Positions 26,183 through 33,769 of a DNA stretch of 64,000 nucleotides are shown piece after piece. The notes under the pieces were generated by a model. It was given only the letters and a program-made list of their open reading frames with translations, was not told the DNA's origin and ran no database searches. The DNA comes from Micromonospora pisi. GTDB taxonomy: Bacteria > Actinomycetota > Actinomycetes > Mycobacteriales > Micromonosporaceae. The position numbers were made by a program, and so were the translations under genes. The stretch spans positions 2,356,001 through 2,420,000 of the forward strand of contig NZ_RBKT01000001.1 in assembly GCF_003633685.1 (NCBI RefSeq), written 5' to 3'. How positions within the stretch are numbered: position 1 is the stretch's first letter; the number at the start of each line of letters is the position of its first letter.

Positions 26183-27070
26183 ATGCGCATCCTGCTCGCC
26201 GGCGCGACCGGCTACCTCGGCTCCGCCGTGCTGCCCGCCCTGCTCCTCGACGGGCACCAGGTGACCGCTATCGCCGGCAGCGACGACGCGCTCGCCGTCC
26301 TCACCGCCGCCGGTGCCAGCGCGATCCGCGGCGACATCACCGACAGCGCACTGCTCAGCCGCGCCGCCCAGGACGTCGACGGGGTGATCCATCTGTTCGC
26401 CCCCGGTGGACAGGTCACCGACGCACTGGACAACGCCGTGGTCAGCGGCGTCCTCGCCGGCCTCGAGGGCAGCGGCAAGCCCTACATCCACAGCGCCGGC
26501 ATGTGGGTGCACGGCAGCGGGATCCTCGACGAGGACTCCCCGTTCGACCCGCCCGAACTCACCGCCTGGCGACCGGGGATCGTCGAACGCGTCCGGGCCG
26601 CCTCCGGCATCCGCAACGTCGTCGTCTCCCCCGCCATCGTCTACGGCCACGGTTCCGGAGTCGTCCGGATGATCATCGATGGCCCGCAGGTCACCGAGCC
26701 CGAGCCGACCCTGCTCTTCCCCGGCAGCGGCGACCAGCACTGGACCAGCATCCACATCGACGACCTGGCCACCTTCTACTCCGCCGCGCTGATGCGCGCC
26801 GCCCCCGGCTCCTACTACATCGCGGCCAGCGGCGACAACCCGACCATGCGCGAAATCGCCACCGCCGCCAGCCACACCCTCGGCCTCGGTGGCCGGGTCG
26901 CCCCGGAACCAGCCGAGGCGACCCGACGGCGGCTCGGCCTGATCGAAGGCGCCTTCCGCTTGGACCAGCAGGCCAGCGGCGAACGGGGGCGCCGGGACCT
27001 CGACTGGAAGCCGATCGGCCCGTCGCTGCTCGACGAGATCACCACCGGTTCGTACGCCCGCCGGGTCTGA
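26183..27070 (+). CDS. NAD-dependent epimerase/dehydratase-family protein
   Basis: This 295-aa extended short-chain dehydrogenase has the N-terminal Rossmann motif GATGYLG (residues 6-12), DDA/ITD cofactor-loop residues, and a strand-turn VSPAIVYGHGSGV where the catalytic YxxxK often lies. A clear YxxxK is not obvious, so it may be an atypical member (NmrA-like or reductase-like). The ATG at 26183 gives a normal N-terminus. It is divergent from dnaG, 166 bp away, and reads into LtrA. The substrate is unknown. Confidence 0.85.
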   Translation: MRILLAGATGYLGSAVLPALLLDGHQVTAIAGSDDALAVLTAAGASAIRGDITDSALLSRAAQDVDGVIHLFAPGGQVTDALDNAVVSGVLAGLEGSGKPYIHSAGMWVHGSGILDEDSPFDPPELTAWRPGIVERVRAASGIRNVVVSPAIVYGHGSGVVRMIIDGPQVTEPEPTLLFPGSGDQHWTSIHIDDLATFYSAALMRAAPGSYYIAASGDNPTMREIATAASHTLGLGGRVAPEPAEATRRRLGLIEGAFRLDQQASGERGRRDLDWKPIGPSLLDEITTGSYARRV

Positions 27071-27085
27071 CCGGACACCCACGAC

Positions 27086-28318
27086 GTGACCTGGTGGCAC
27101 CCGGCCGACGAACGGCGCGGCCGGATCAGCCGGGTGGGTGGGGCCGTTCCGATCGGCCTGTCCCGACCCCGACTGCGGCTGCGCGAAACCGAACTGCCGG
27201 TGGAACAGGACGAACGGCACGCCACCTGGCTGGAACTCTTCTTCGACCTGGTGTTCGCACTCGCCCTGGCCACAGTGCAGAACCGGCTGGACACCCCGAC
27301 CCCACACTTCGGCGACCTCGTCGCCACCTTCGGCCTCTACGCCGTCGTCTGGCTCGCCTGGGTCGGCCAGGCGTTCTACGACACCCGCTTCGACCCGGAC
27401 GACTTCTACCACCGGCTCGCCGTGCTGGTCACCATGGTGGGCGCGGGGGCGATGGCGATCGGCGCGGCGAGCCCGCCGCACACCCTGTTGCTGCCGATCG
27501 GCTACATCGTCGTACGCCTCTCACTGCTCCTGCTCTACCTGCGGGTACGCCACACCACCCCGATCACCCACCGGCTCACCAGCATCTACCTGATCGGCTT
27601 CGGGATCGGGGTGCTCTTCTGGGTCGGATCGCTGGCGGCGCCCGTATCCCTGCGCCCGGTGCTCTGGGCCATCGGCCTCATGATCGAGTTCCTCACCCCG
27701 TGGCTCGGCCGCTCCTGGGAGTCCCGGATCCCGGTCGACGCCAGACACCTGCCCGAACGGCTCGGCCAGTTCACCATCATCCTGCTCGGCACCACGCTCA
27801 CCGACCTGCGCGACGTGATCACCCCCCGACCCCCGGTCGAGGTGGTCACGGCGGCAGGGGTCGCGCTGATCATCCCGGCCGCCGTGTGGTGGGTCTACAC
27901 CACCTTCGTCACCACCGGGATGGCCCTGCCCCGGCTGAGCGCGGGACTCGCCTACTCGTACGTGCACTCGATCCTCGGCGCCGCCCTGCTGCTGCTCGGC
28001 TGGGCCCTCGGCGAGATCCTCGGGCAGGTGAACGCGCACGCGACCGACCTGCCGGACCGGCTCCGGGTGCTGCTCGCCCTGGCACTCGACACCTGGATAG
28101 TCTGCGGACTCGGCCTGCAGTGGGTCTCCCTGGGCTACGTGACCCGCTACCGCCTGCTGGTGGCGCTCACCGGGCTCGCCCCGATGACGCTGATCACGCT
28201 CCTGGTGAGCGATCCGCTGACCCTGCTCGGCCTGCTCGCCGCCACGGTGGTCGGGTACGCGATCCTGGTCAGCCGGCACATCGCCAGACTCGGCAATGGC
28301 GGTACCACCGGGCCCTGA
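27086..28318 (+). CDS. Low temperature requirement protein A (LtrA) family membrane protein
   Basis: This 410-aa polytopic membrane protein has about ten to eleven transmembrane helices. The family hallmarks are ERHATWLELFFDLVFALALA near residue 45 and the later LGQFTIILLGTTLTDLRDVI. LtrA was found in Listeria through a cold-growth phenotype; the transported substrate is unknown. GTG 27086 lies 15 nt after the epimerase stop, so the two genes may be co-transcribed. Confidence 0.9.
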   Translation: MTWWHPADERRGRISRVGGAVPIGLSRPRLRLRETELPVEQDERHATWLELFFDLVFALALATVQNRLDTPTPHFGDLVATFGLYAVVWLAWVGQAFYDTRFDPDDFYHRLAVLVTMVGAGAMAIGAASPPHTLLLPIGYIVVRLSLLLLYLRVRHTTPITHRLTSIYLIGFGIGVLFWVGSLAAPVSLRPVLWAIGLMIEFLTPWLGRSWESRIPVDARHLPERLGQFTIILLGTTLTDLRDVITPRPPVEVVTAAGVALIIPAAVWWVYTTFVTTGMALPRLSAGLAYSYVHSILGAALLLLGWALGEILGQVNAHATDLPDRLRVLLALALDTWIVCGLGLQWVSLGYVTRYRLLVALTGLAPMTLITLLVSDPLTLLGLLAATVVGYAILVSRHIARLGNGGTTGP

Positions 28319-28393
28319 CCGGACGGATGCGAATATCCGCGGCGCTGCCCGTGGTCAGGTGGAACCGGGACCGGGCACGGACCCGAGGCGGGG

Positions 28394-29233
28394 TCAGGCG
28401 AGTTCGCGGGCTTCCTGCTCCTCGATCCGGCGGTTCCAGTCGGACTTGGCCGCGCGCCAGCCCTCGTCGTCGGTGCCGGCCCGCCAGTAGCCGGAGATGG
28501 AGAGCTGTTCCCGGCCCAGTCCGCGCTCGACCCGGAGCAGGTGCCGCAGCTCCCGGACGAACGCCGCCTCACCGTGTACGAACGCGTGCGGCGTACCGGT
28601 CGGAAGCTCCGCCTCCCGGACCGCGGCGACCAGGCTCGCGCCGACCGCGCTGCCGTTGCGGTGCAGCCAGACGATCTCCGCGTCGGCCTCGGTGACCAGC
28701 TTCTGCTCCTCGTCCGGACCGGCGACCTCTACGAAGACCCGCGCGGTCGCGTCGACCGGCAACCGCTCCAGGGTGGCGCCGATGGCCGGCAGCGCGCTCT
28801 CGTCGCCGACCAGGAGGTGCCAGTCGGCGTCCTGGTTCGGCGCGTAGCCGCCACCCGGGCCGCAGAACATCACCGGGTCGCCGGGACGGGCCCGGGCCGC
28901 CCAGGGTCCGGCCAGCCCTTCGTCGCCGTGGTGGACGAAGTCGATGCTCAGCTCCAGCTCGGCCGGATCCCAGGCGCGAATGGTGTAGGAACGCAACCTC
29001 GGCCACTGCTCCTGCGGCAGGTCGCGGCGGATCGCCTCCAGGTCGAACGGCACCGGATACTCGACGCCCGGTCGAGGGAAGATCAGCTTGACGTAGTGGT
29101 CGGTGCAGGCGCCGATGTCGAGACCGGCCAGCTCACTCCCACCGAGCACCACCCGGATCATGTGCGGGGTGAGCTGCTCGGTCCGTCGTACGGTGGCGTG
29201 GGTGACCCGGGCGCGCGCCTGACGATCCGTCAT
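28394..29233 (-). CDS. Siderophore-interacting protein (FAD-dependent ferric reductase)
   Basis: This 279-aa protein of the SIP/ViuB group releases iron from ferric siderophores by NAD(P)H-dependent reduction. The FAD-binding domain shows RSYTIRAWDPAELELSIDFV, followed by HHGDEGLAGPWAARARPGDP. The SIP C-terminal domain shows WHLLVGDESALPAIGATLE and ends with the family motif SISGYWRAGTDDEGWRAAK. The ATG at 29233 touches an iron box, and there is no ribosome-binding site, which suggests a leaderless, iron-repressed message. No siderophore biosynthesis or uptake genes are adjacent. Confidence 0.95.
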   Translation of the reverse strand: MTDRQARARVTHATVRRTEQLTPHMIRVVLGGSELAGLDIGACTDHYVKLIFPRPGVEYPVPFDLEAIRRDLPQEQWPRLRSYTIRAWDPAELELSIDFVHHGDEGLAGPWAARARPGDPVMFCGPGGGYAPNQDADWHLLVGDESALPAIGATLERLPVDATARVFVEVAGPDEEQKLVTEADAEIVWLHRNGSAVGASLVAAVREAELPTGTPHAFVHGEAAFVRELRHLLRVERGLGREQLSISGYWRAGTDDEGWRAAKSDWNRRIEEQEARELA

Positions 29234-29251
29234 GAGGTTAGGTTAACCTAA
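29233..29251 (-). promoter_or_regulatory. Iron box (IdeR/DmdR1-type operator)
   Basis: The 19-bp sequence TGAGGTTAGGTTAACCTAA matches the actinobacterial iron box TTAGGTTAGGCTAACCTAA at 17 of 19 positions. It directly abuts the ATG of the siderophore-interacting protein gene, so a bound IdeR/DmdR1 repressor would block the start of transcription under iron sufficiency. Confidence 0.9.
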
Positions 29252-29306
29252 CACCGGACCCCGTGGTTTCCGAGGCCCCGATCGCGACCCAGGTCACACC
29301 ACTCCC

Positions 29307-29345
29307 CTCAGCGGGCCAGGCGGCTCTCCTCAGCGGGCCAGACGG
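29307..29345. repeat. 22-bp-period tandem duplication spanning a stop codon
   Basis: CTCAGCGGGCCAGGCGG (29307-29323) and CTCAGCGGGCCAGACGG (29329-29345) are direct repeats with one mismatch and a period of 22 bp. The esterase stop codon (TGA, complement of 29330-29332) is in the copy inside the gene end. The same triplet recurs at 29308-29310 in the outer copy. Confidence 0.93.
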
Positions 29346-30358
29346 TGCGCGAGCCAGCCGAGCGCCAACGGGTAGCGGTAGTCGATCCCGCCGTGCCCGG
29401 CGTCGAAGAGCTCGAAGTGAACCCGGTCCTCCGGTACGCCGACCCGGGCGAGTTCGGCCCGGTACGCCTCCGCGCCGAGGTCGAGGAACCACTCGTCCCT
29501 GGTCCCCGCGTCGATCCAGACCGCCCGCAGCGAGGTGACCGCCTCCCGGTAACGCTCGACCATCCGGACCGGGTCCCAGTCCAGCCAGCGCTGCCACACC
29601 TCCGGACGCAGCACCCCGGTACGCGGGTCGAACGGCAGTTCCGGCGTACCGTCCGGGGCGGCGGAGAAGCAGGCGGTGCAGCCGAGCACCATCAGCAGGG
29701 TCTGGTCGGCCGGTTTGGTGAACGAGGGCCGGGTCTGGAAATCCGCCCACCAACGGAGGATGTCCTGGTCGTAGTCGCGCAGGTAACGGACCGCCTTGCC
29801 GAACTCCGGCAGGTAGCACAGCTCGTACAGGTTGTCCCCGGCGTGGGTGGCCAACGCCCCGAACAGGTCCGGTCGGAGCATCGGGGTGATCATCGCACCG
29901 AACCCGCCCGACGACTTGCCCGCGATCGCCCGCGACTCCCGGTCGACGATGGTCCGGTACCGGGCATCGACCCAGGGCACCACCTCGTCACAGAGGTACG
30001 AGTGGTAGGCGCCGGTGCCCGGCGAGTCGACGAACTGCGAGCCGCCGTACGTCGTCCACGCGTCGACGTACACCACGATGCAGCCGGGCGTCTCACCCGA
30101 GGCGAAAACCTGGTCCGCGGTCTCGATGAACGGCTGCCGGTACGGCATCCGGTTCTCCCACATCGACAGGTGCCCGGTGTACCCCTGGATCTGGTAGACC
30201 GTCGGGTACCGCACGGTCGGGTCGTCGTCGTACCCCGGTGGCAGGTAGACCCAGAGCGGCCGCTCGTGCGGGTCACCCAACGGGTTGCCCCGCAGCAGCT
30301 CGGAGGAGATGACATGACGGTCGAGCCGGCCGGCCAGCTCGGTGTGCCAAGGCAGCAT
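29330..30358 (-). CDS. Alpha/beta-hydrolase esterase (esterase D/antigen 85-like)
   Basis: This 342-aa hydrolase has the putative-esterase (PF00756-type) fold. PLWVYLPPGYDDDP and YPTVYQIQGYTGHL form the first strands. The nucleophile elbow is AGKSSGGFGAMI (serine in GKSSGG) and the histidine is in FDAGHGGIDYRYP. DAGTRDEWFLDLGAE may hold the acid. No signal peptide is visible, so it is probably cytoplasmic. ATG 30358 is taken as the start; TTG 30370 is possible. Natural substrates (enterochelin-type esters or acyl esters) cannot be told. Confidence 0.87.
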   Translation of the reverse strand: MLPWHTELAGRLDRHVISSELLRGNPLGDPHERPLWVYLPPGYDDDPTVRYPTVYQIQGYTGHLSMWENRMPYRQPFIETADQVFASGETPGCIVVYVDAWTTYGGSQFVDSPGTGAYHSYLCDEVVPWVDARYRTIVDRESRAIAGKSSGGFGAMITPMLRPDLFGALATHAGDNLYELCYLPEFGKAVRYLRDYDQDILRWWADFQTRPSFTKPADQTLLMVLGCTACFSAAPDGTPELPFDPRTGVLRPEVWQRWLDWDPVRMVERYREAVTSLRAVWIDAGTRDEWFLDLGAEAYRAELARVGVPEDRVHFELFDAGHGGIDYRYPLALGWLAHRLAR

Positions 30359-30467
30359 CCCGCGAGTCAACCACGTACGCCCCACCTCCGCCCGCCCACC
30401 TCCGCCCGCCCCGGCAACCGGCAAAACCGCCTCGGCACCGGGGCGGGCGCCGGGCATACTCGCCCGC

Positions 30468-31088
30468 ATGTCCACACAGCCCCCGCACACCCATCCCCGC
30501 GACATCGGGCAACTGAACCGCGCACTCGCCGACGGCGTACGGCTGAAGTTCGTCTTCTTCTGGAAGCACCGCTCGGACGGGGTGGTCGACGCGGGCTGCC
30601 TGAGCCAGTGGGCGCCCTCACCGTTCACCGTGGACGGTCTGGATTTCGCCACCGCCGAGCACTACATGATGTGGCGTAAGGCGACACTCTTCGGCGACAC
30701 GGGGACCGCCGAGCGGATCCTCGCCGCCGGACATCCGCACCGGCCGCAGACACTGGGTCGTCAGGTCGCCGGCTTCGACCAACGGACCTGGGAGGAACAC
30801 CGGTACGACATCGTGCTCGCCGCGAGCGTGGCGAAGTTCGGGCAGGACCCGGCGCTGCGCGAGTTCCTGCTCGGCACCGGCGACCGGGTGCTGGTGGAGG
30901 CGAGCCCGGTGGACCCGATCTGGGGTGTCGGCCTGGCCTGCGACAACCCCGACGCGGCCGTCCCGGACCGGTGGCGTGGCCTCAACCTGCTCGGTTTCGC
31001 CCTCATGGACGCCCGCGCCGCGCTCCGCGAACCCACCACCCCCGATGCCGCAGCCACCACTCCCCGAAGCCGCAGCCGCAGCCGCTGA
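30468..31088 (+). CDS. NADAR-domain protein (YbiA-like)
   Basis: This 206-aa protein has the NADAR fold (about residues 25-185). Landmarks are KFVFFWKHR, FTVDGLDFATAEHYMMWRKA, TWEEHRYDIVLAASVAKFGQ and VEASPVDPIWGVGL. NADAR enzymes act on ADP-ribose- or riboflavin-pathway N-glycosides, and some remove ADP-ribose from guanine. The C-terminus ends in a low-complexity RSRSRSR tail made by a (AGCCGC) repeat. It is convergent with dgt, with a 54-bp repeat between them. No DarT-type toxin is nearby, so a housekeeping or metabolite-repair role is more likely. Confidence 0.92.
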   Translation: MSTQPPHTHPRDIGQLNRALADGVRLKFVFFWKHRSDGVVDAGCLSQWAPSPFTVDGLDFATAEHYMMWRKATLFGDTGTAERILAAGHPHRPQTLGRQVAGFDQRTWEEHRYDIVLAASVAKFGQDPALREFLLGTGDRVLVEASPVDPIWGVGLACDNPDAAVPDRWRGLNLLGFALMDARAALREPTTPDAAATTPRSRSRSR

Positions 31089-31090
31089 AG

Positions 31091-31144
31091 GTTAGGAAGG
31101 GGCCCTTCCGCTACCGAAAGCGATAACAGGGGGCCCTTCCTTAC
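31091..31144. repeat. 54-bp GGGGCCC palindromic repeat, copy 1
   Basis: This copy starts GTTAGGAAGGGGCCCTTCC, has GCGATAACA in the middle and ends GGGCCCTTCCTTAC. Both halves contain a GGGGCCC/GGGCCC palindrome, and the outer arms also pair. It fills the whole gap between the convergent NADAR and dgt genes, and the dgt stop codon (TAA, complement of 31141-31143) is inside its right end. It probably terminates both genes. Confidence 0.93.
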
Positions 31145-32367
31145 CCGGCGAGGCGGTGGTGCCAGGCGACGGCGGCCGGGTCGGTGAGGGAGGCGACCTG
31201 GTCGATCACCACCCGCAGCCGGGCGGCGTCGGTGCCGGCCTCCCGCCACAGCGGGGCGAAGACCGGGTCGAGCGCGGCCGGCGCCCGTACGGTCAGCGCG
31301 TGCACCAGTTCGGTGATGACCTCGCGCTGGCGGGCGTACCAGCGGTCGGCGCCGGGGCGGCGCATGACGTACCGCAGCGCCATCCCCTTGAGCAGTGCGC
31401 ACTGGGCCCGGACCAGCCGGGGTACGACCAGGTCGGCGGCGTACCGGCGGAGCGGGTCGGGTCCGTACCGCTGCCGGGTGGCGTCGACGGCGGCCGAGAC
31501 GAACCGTCCGGTCAGCGCGCTGGTGGTGCTCTTCAACGCGACCTGGGCCCGGTGGCTGCCGTCGTAGCCGGCGAGCGGGGCGAGCAGTGGGTCGGTGAGG
31601 AGGCCGAGCAGCACCGGGGCGAGGTCGGCGGCGGACTCGGTGGAGTAGGTGGCGGCGACGTCGGCGCAGAGTGCGGCCTGCTCGTCGGCGTCGTCGAAGA
31701 GGTCCGGTAGCCGCAGGTGTCCCCGGTAGACCCCGTCCTCGACGTCGTGCACCGAGTAGGCCACGTCGTCGGCCCAGTCCATCACCTGTGCCTCCAGGCA
31801 CTGCGCCCGTTCCGGGGCGCCTTGGCGCAGCCAGGTGAAGACCTCGGCGTCGTCGGCGTAGACGCCGAACTTGCGTCGGCCGGGTTCCCGGGGCCAGGGG
31901 TACTTTCCGGTCGCGTCGAGCGAGGCCCGGGTCAGGTTGAGGCCGGCGGAGGCGCCGTCGGGCCGCAGCACCTTGGCCTCCAACCGGGAGAGTACGCGCA
32001 GCGTCTGCGCATTGCCCTCGAAGCCGCCGCAGGACTGGGCGAGGCTGTCGAGCACCTCTTCGCCGTTGTGTCCGAACGGCGGGTGGCCGAGGTCGTGCGC
32101 GAGCCCGGCGACGTCGACGACGTCCGGGTCGGCGCCGAGCCGTTGCCCCATTTCCCGGGCGATCTGCGCGACCTCGAGAGAGTGGGTCAGCCGGGTACGG
32201 AGGAAGTCGTCGGTGCCGGCGGTGTGCACCTGGGTCTTGGCCGCCAGCCGGCGGAAGGCGGCCGAGTGCAGCACCCGGGCGCGGTCCCGCTGGTACGGGC
32301 TCCGCCCGTGACCGGTGTCCTTGCGCGGCTCGCCGACCAGACGCTCGGCGTCGCCGTCATGGTTCAC
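31141..32367 (-). CDS. dgt: Deoxyguanosinetriphosphate triphosphohydrolase
   Basis: This 408-aa HD-superfamily enzyme hydrolyses dGTP (and other dNTPs) to the nucleoside and triphosphate. The HD-type metal ligands are in RLTHSLEVAQIAR (residues near 63) and LAHDLGHPPFGHNGEE (near 95). The later AQVMDWADDVAYSVHDVED supplies another metal aspartate. The N-terminal YQRDRARVLHSAAFRRLAAK region is typical of dNTPases. GTG 32367 has GGATGGGCC upstream. In mycobacteria dgt sits next to dnaG; the two are 5.1 kb apart here. Confidence 0.96.
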   Translation of the reverse strand: MNHDGDAERLVGEPRKDTGHGRSPYQRDRARVLHSAAFRRLAAKTQVHTAGTDDFLRTRLTHSLEVAQIAREMGQRLGADPDVVDVAGLAHDLGHPPFGHNGEEVLDSLAQSCGGFEGNAQTLRVLSRLEAKVLRPDGASAGLNLTRASLDATGKYPWPREPGRRKFGVYADDAEVFTWLRQGAPERAQCLEAQVMDWADDVAYSVHDVEDGVYRGHLRLPDLFDDADEQAALCADVAATYSTESAADLAPVLLGLLTDPLLAPLAGYDGSHRAQVALKSTTSALTGRFVSAAVDATRQRYGPDPLRRYAADLVVPRLVRAQCALLKGMALRYVMRRPGADRWYARQREVITELVHALTVRAPAALDPVFAPLWREAGTDAARLRVVIDQVASLTDPAAVAWHHRLAG

Positions 32368-32400
32368 CGGCCCATCCTGTCACCCTGCCCGGACGGTTTC

Positions 32401-32448
32401 GGCGCCTGGCCTGCTCAGGAGGCTGGCGCCTGGCCTGCTCAGGAGGCA
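32401..32448. repeat. 24-bp tandem duplication spanning a stop codon
   Basis: The unit starting GGCGCCTGGCCTGCTCAGGA is present at 32401-32424 and again at 32425-32448, differing only at the last base. The VOC gene stop (complement of 32439-32441) is in the second copy. The first copy carries the same TGA 24 bp further on, in frame. Confidence 0.96.
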
Positions 32449-32801
32449 GCAGATGCGGCCCGGAGCACGCAGAACTCGTTCCCCTCGGGGTCGGCGAGCA
32501 CGATCCACGTGTCGGTCTCGCGCTGTCCCACGTCGACGTGGCGCGCACCCATGTTGACCAGCCGCTCCACTTCGGCCTCCTGGTCGGCGGGGCGGAGGTC
32601 GATGTGGAGCCGGTTCTTCGTCTCCTTGCCCTCGGGCACCGGCACGAAGACGATGCTGGGTAGTTCGTCGGCGGAACGGCTGATCTCCACCTCTTCGGGC
32701 TTCTCATAGGTGATCCGGTAGCCGAGTGCCTCGGCCCACCAGCGGGCGAGGCGCGCCGGGTCCTGGGCGTCGACCACCAGGTTTGCCCAGAGACTGCCCA
32801 T
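32439..32801 (-). CDS. VOC-family (glyoxalase-like) protein
   Basis: This 120-aa single-module vicinal-oxygen-chelate protein reads LWANLVVDAQDPARLARWWA then EALGYRITYEKPEEVEISRS in the first beta-alpha-beta-beta-beta unit, and NRLHIDLRPADQEAEVERLV then DTWIVLADPEGNEFCVL in the second. The DPEGNEFC strand is the classic end of this fold. ATG 32801 follows GACGGAGGTG, so the longer upstream frame is not used. Function is unknown: members include glyoxalases, dioxygenases and resistance proteins. Confidence 0.92.
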   Translation of the reverse strand: MGSLWANLVVDAQDPARLARWWAEALGYRITYEKPEEVEISRSADELPSIVFVPVPEGKETKNRLHIDLRPADQEAEVERLVNMGARHVDVGQRETDTWIVLADPEGNEFCVLRAASAAS

Positions 32802-33220
32802 GGCAGACACCTCCGTCGCGATCAGGTGACGAAACTTGAGTGACGCCCAGGTTACGCCCGCCCGACCGGAGCGGTGCATCTTCGACCGGCTGACACTTCT
32901 CGCATTCGTTTGGTGATCCCTCGCAACCACCGATCAGGCTGGAGTTGCTGTCCAATTGCCGACCGTCACGGGATCACATCAGGCAATGGCCAGGTGTAGC
33001 GTGCCGTAAGCAGAAGGTCACCAGCCGGCGGCGATACCGGCCCGGTCGGCAGAGCCTGACCAGCCCGATGTCCCACCCGAGAGCCCGCGCGACCATTCAC
33101 GTTGCCGGCCGGCGTCGAACCGACGGGACCCCAGGGCCATCTACCGCTCCCTGGACAACCCACGGTCCGGACCTCCCCGCAGCACAGTTCCTCCGTCAGC
33201 ACAGTTAAGGAGAGTTTCCC
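32802..33220. other. 419-bp intergenic region without recognisable genes
   Basis: This gap lies between a minus-strand VOC gene and a plus-strand roadblock gene, so it must hold both promoters. Open frames in it are short and unconvincing. I see no strong palindrome or repeat. Confidence 0.5.
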
Positions 33221-33724
33221 GTGGACGCTGACGCCGCCATCCGGGCCGAACTGTACCGGCTGCGCCGCCGGCTCCCCGACCTGTCGGGCGCGGTGCTCGG
33301 CGGAGTGGACGGCCTGCTGATCGCCGCCGACCTCACCGACGCCGACCCGCACCACCTCGCCGCGCTCGCCGCCGCCACCCTCGGCCTGGGACACCGGTTC
33401 GCCCAGTCGGCCGGCCACGGCCCGCTGCACGAGTCGGTGGTACGCAGCGCCGGCGGCTGCGTGATCACCTACCCGGCCGGGGCGTACGGGCTGCTGACCC
33501 TGGTGACCTATCCGGACAGTGACGTGGAACGGATCCACCCCGAGGCGCGGGCCTCCGCGCACCGGCTCGGCACCATGGTCGACTCGCTCCGGGTCGCGGC
33601 GTCGGTGGCCGCCGTTCCGGCCACCGATCCGGACGCCCCGCTCGACGTACGCACCCCGATGGCCGCGCTCCCGGCCGACCTCTGGGCCGAGACCGGTGGC
33701 CTGCGCCCACCGGGGCTGCGCTGA
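33221..33724 (+). CDS. Roadblock/LC7-domain protein
   Basis: This 167-aa protein has a roadblock/LC7 (MglB-like) domain over residues 10-115: LSGAVLGGVDGLLIAADLTD, LAALAAATLGLGHRFAQSAG, then GCVITYPAGAYGLLTLVTYP. Such proteins regulate small Ras-like GTPases in actinobacterial conservons. Here it stands alone, with no histidine-kinase-like or GTPase gene beside it. GTG 33221 follows AAGGAGAG. The C-terminal 50 residues are proline/alanine-rich and probably disordered. Confidence 0.85.
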   Translation: MDADAAIRAELYRLRRRLPDLSGAVLGGVDGLLIAADLTDADPHHLAALAAATLGLGHRFAQSAGHGPLHESVVRSAGGCVITYPAGAYGLLTLVTYPDSDVERIHPEARASAHRLGTMVDSLRVAASVAAVPATDPDAPLDVRTPMAALPADLWAETGGLRPPGLR

Positions 33725-33769
33725 GCGCGTACGCGCACCGCACAGTCCCCGGTGGGGGCGCTCATCGGA

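Noticed and set aside
30468-32367. NADAR plus dNTPase as an anti-phage defence pair
   Set aside because: The genes are convergent and separated by a terminator-like repeat, dgt is a normal core gene in conserved order, and no toxin such as DarT is present.
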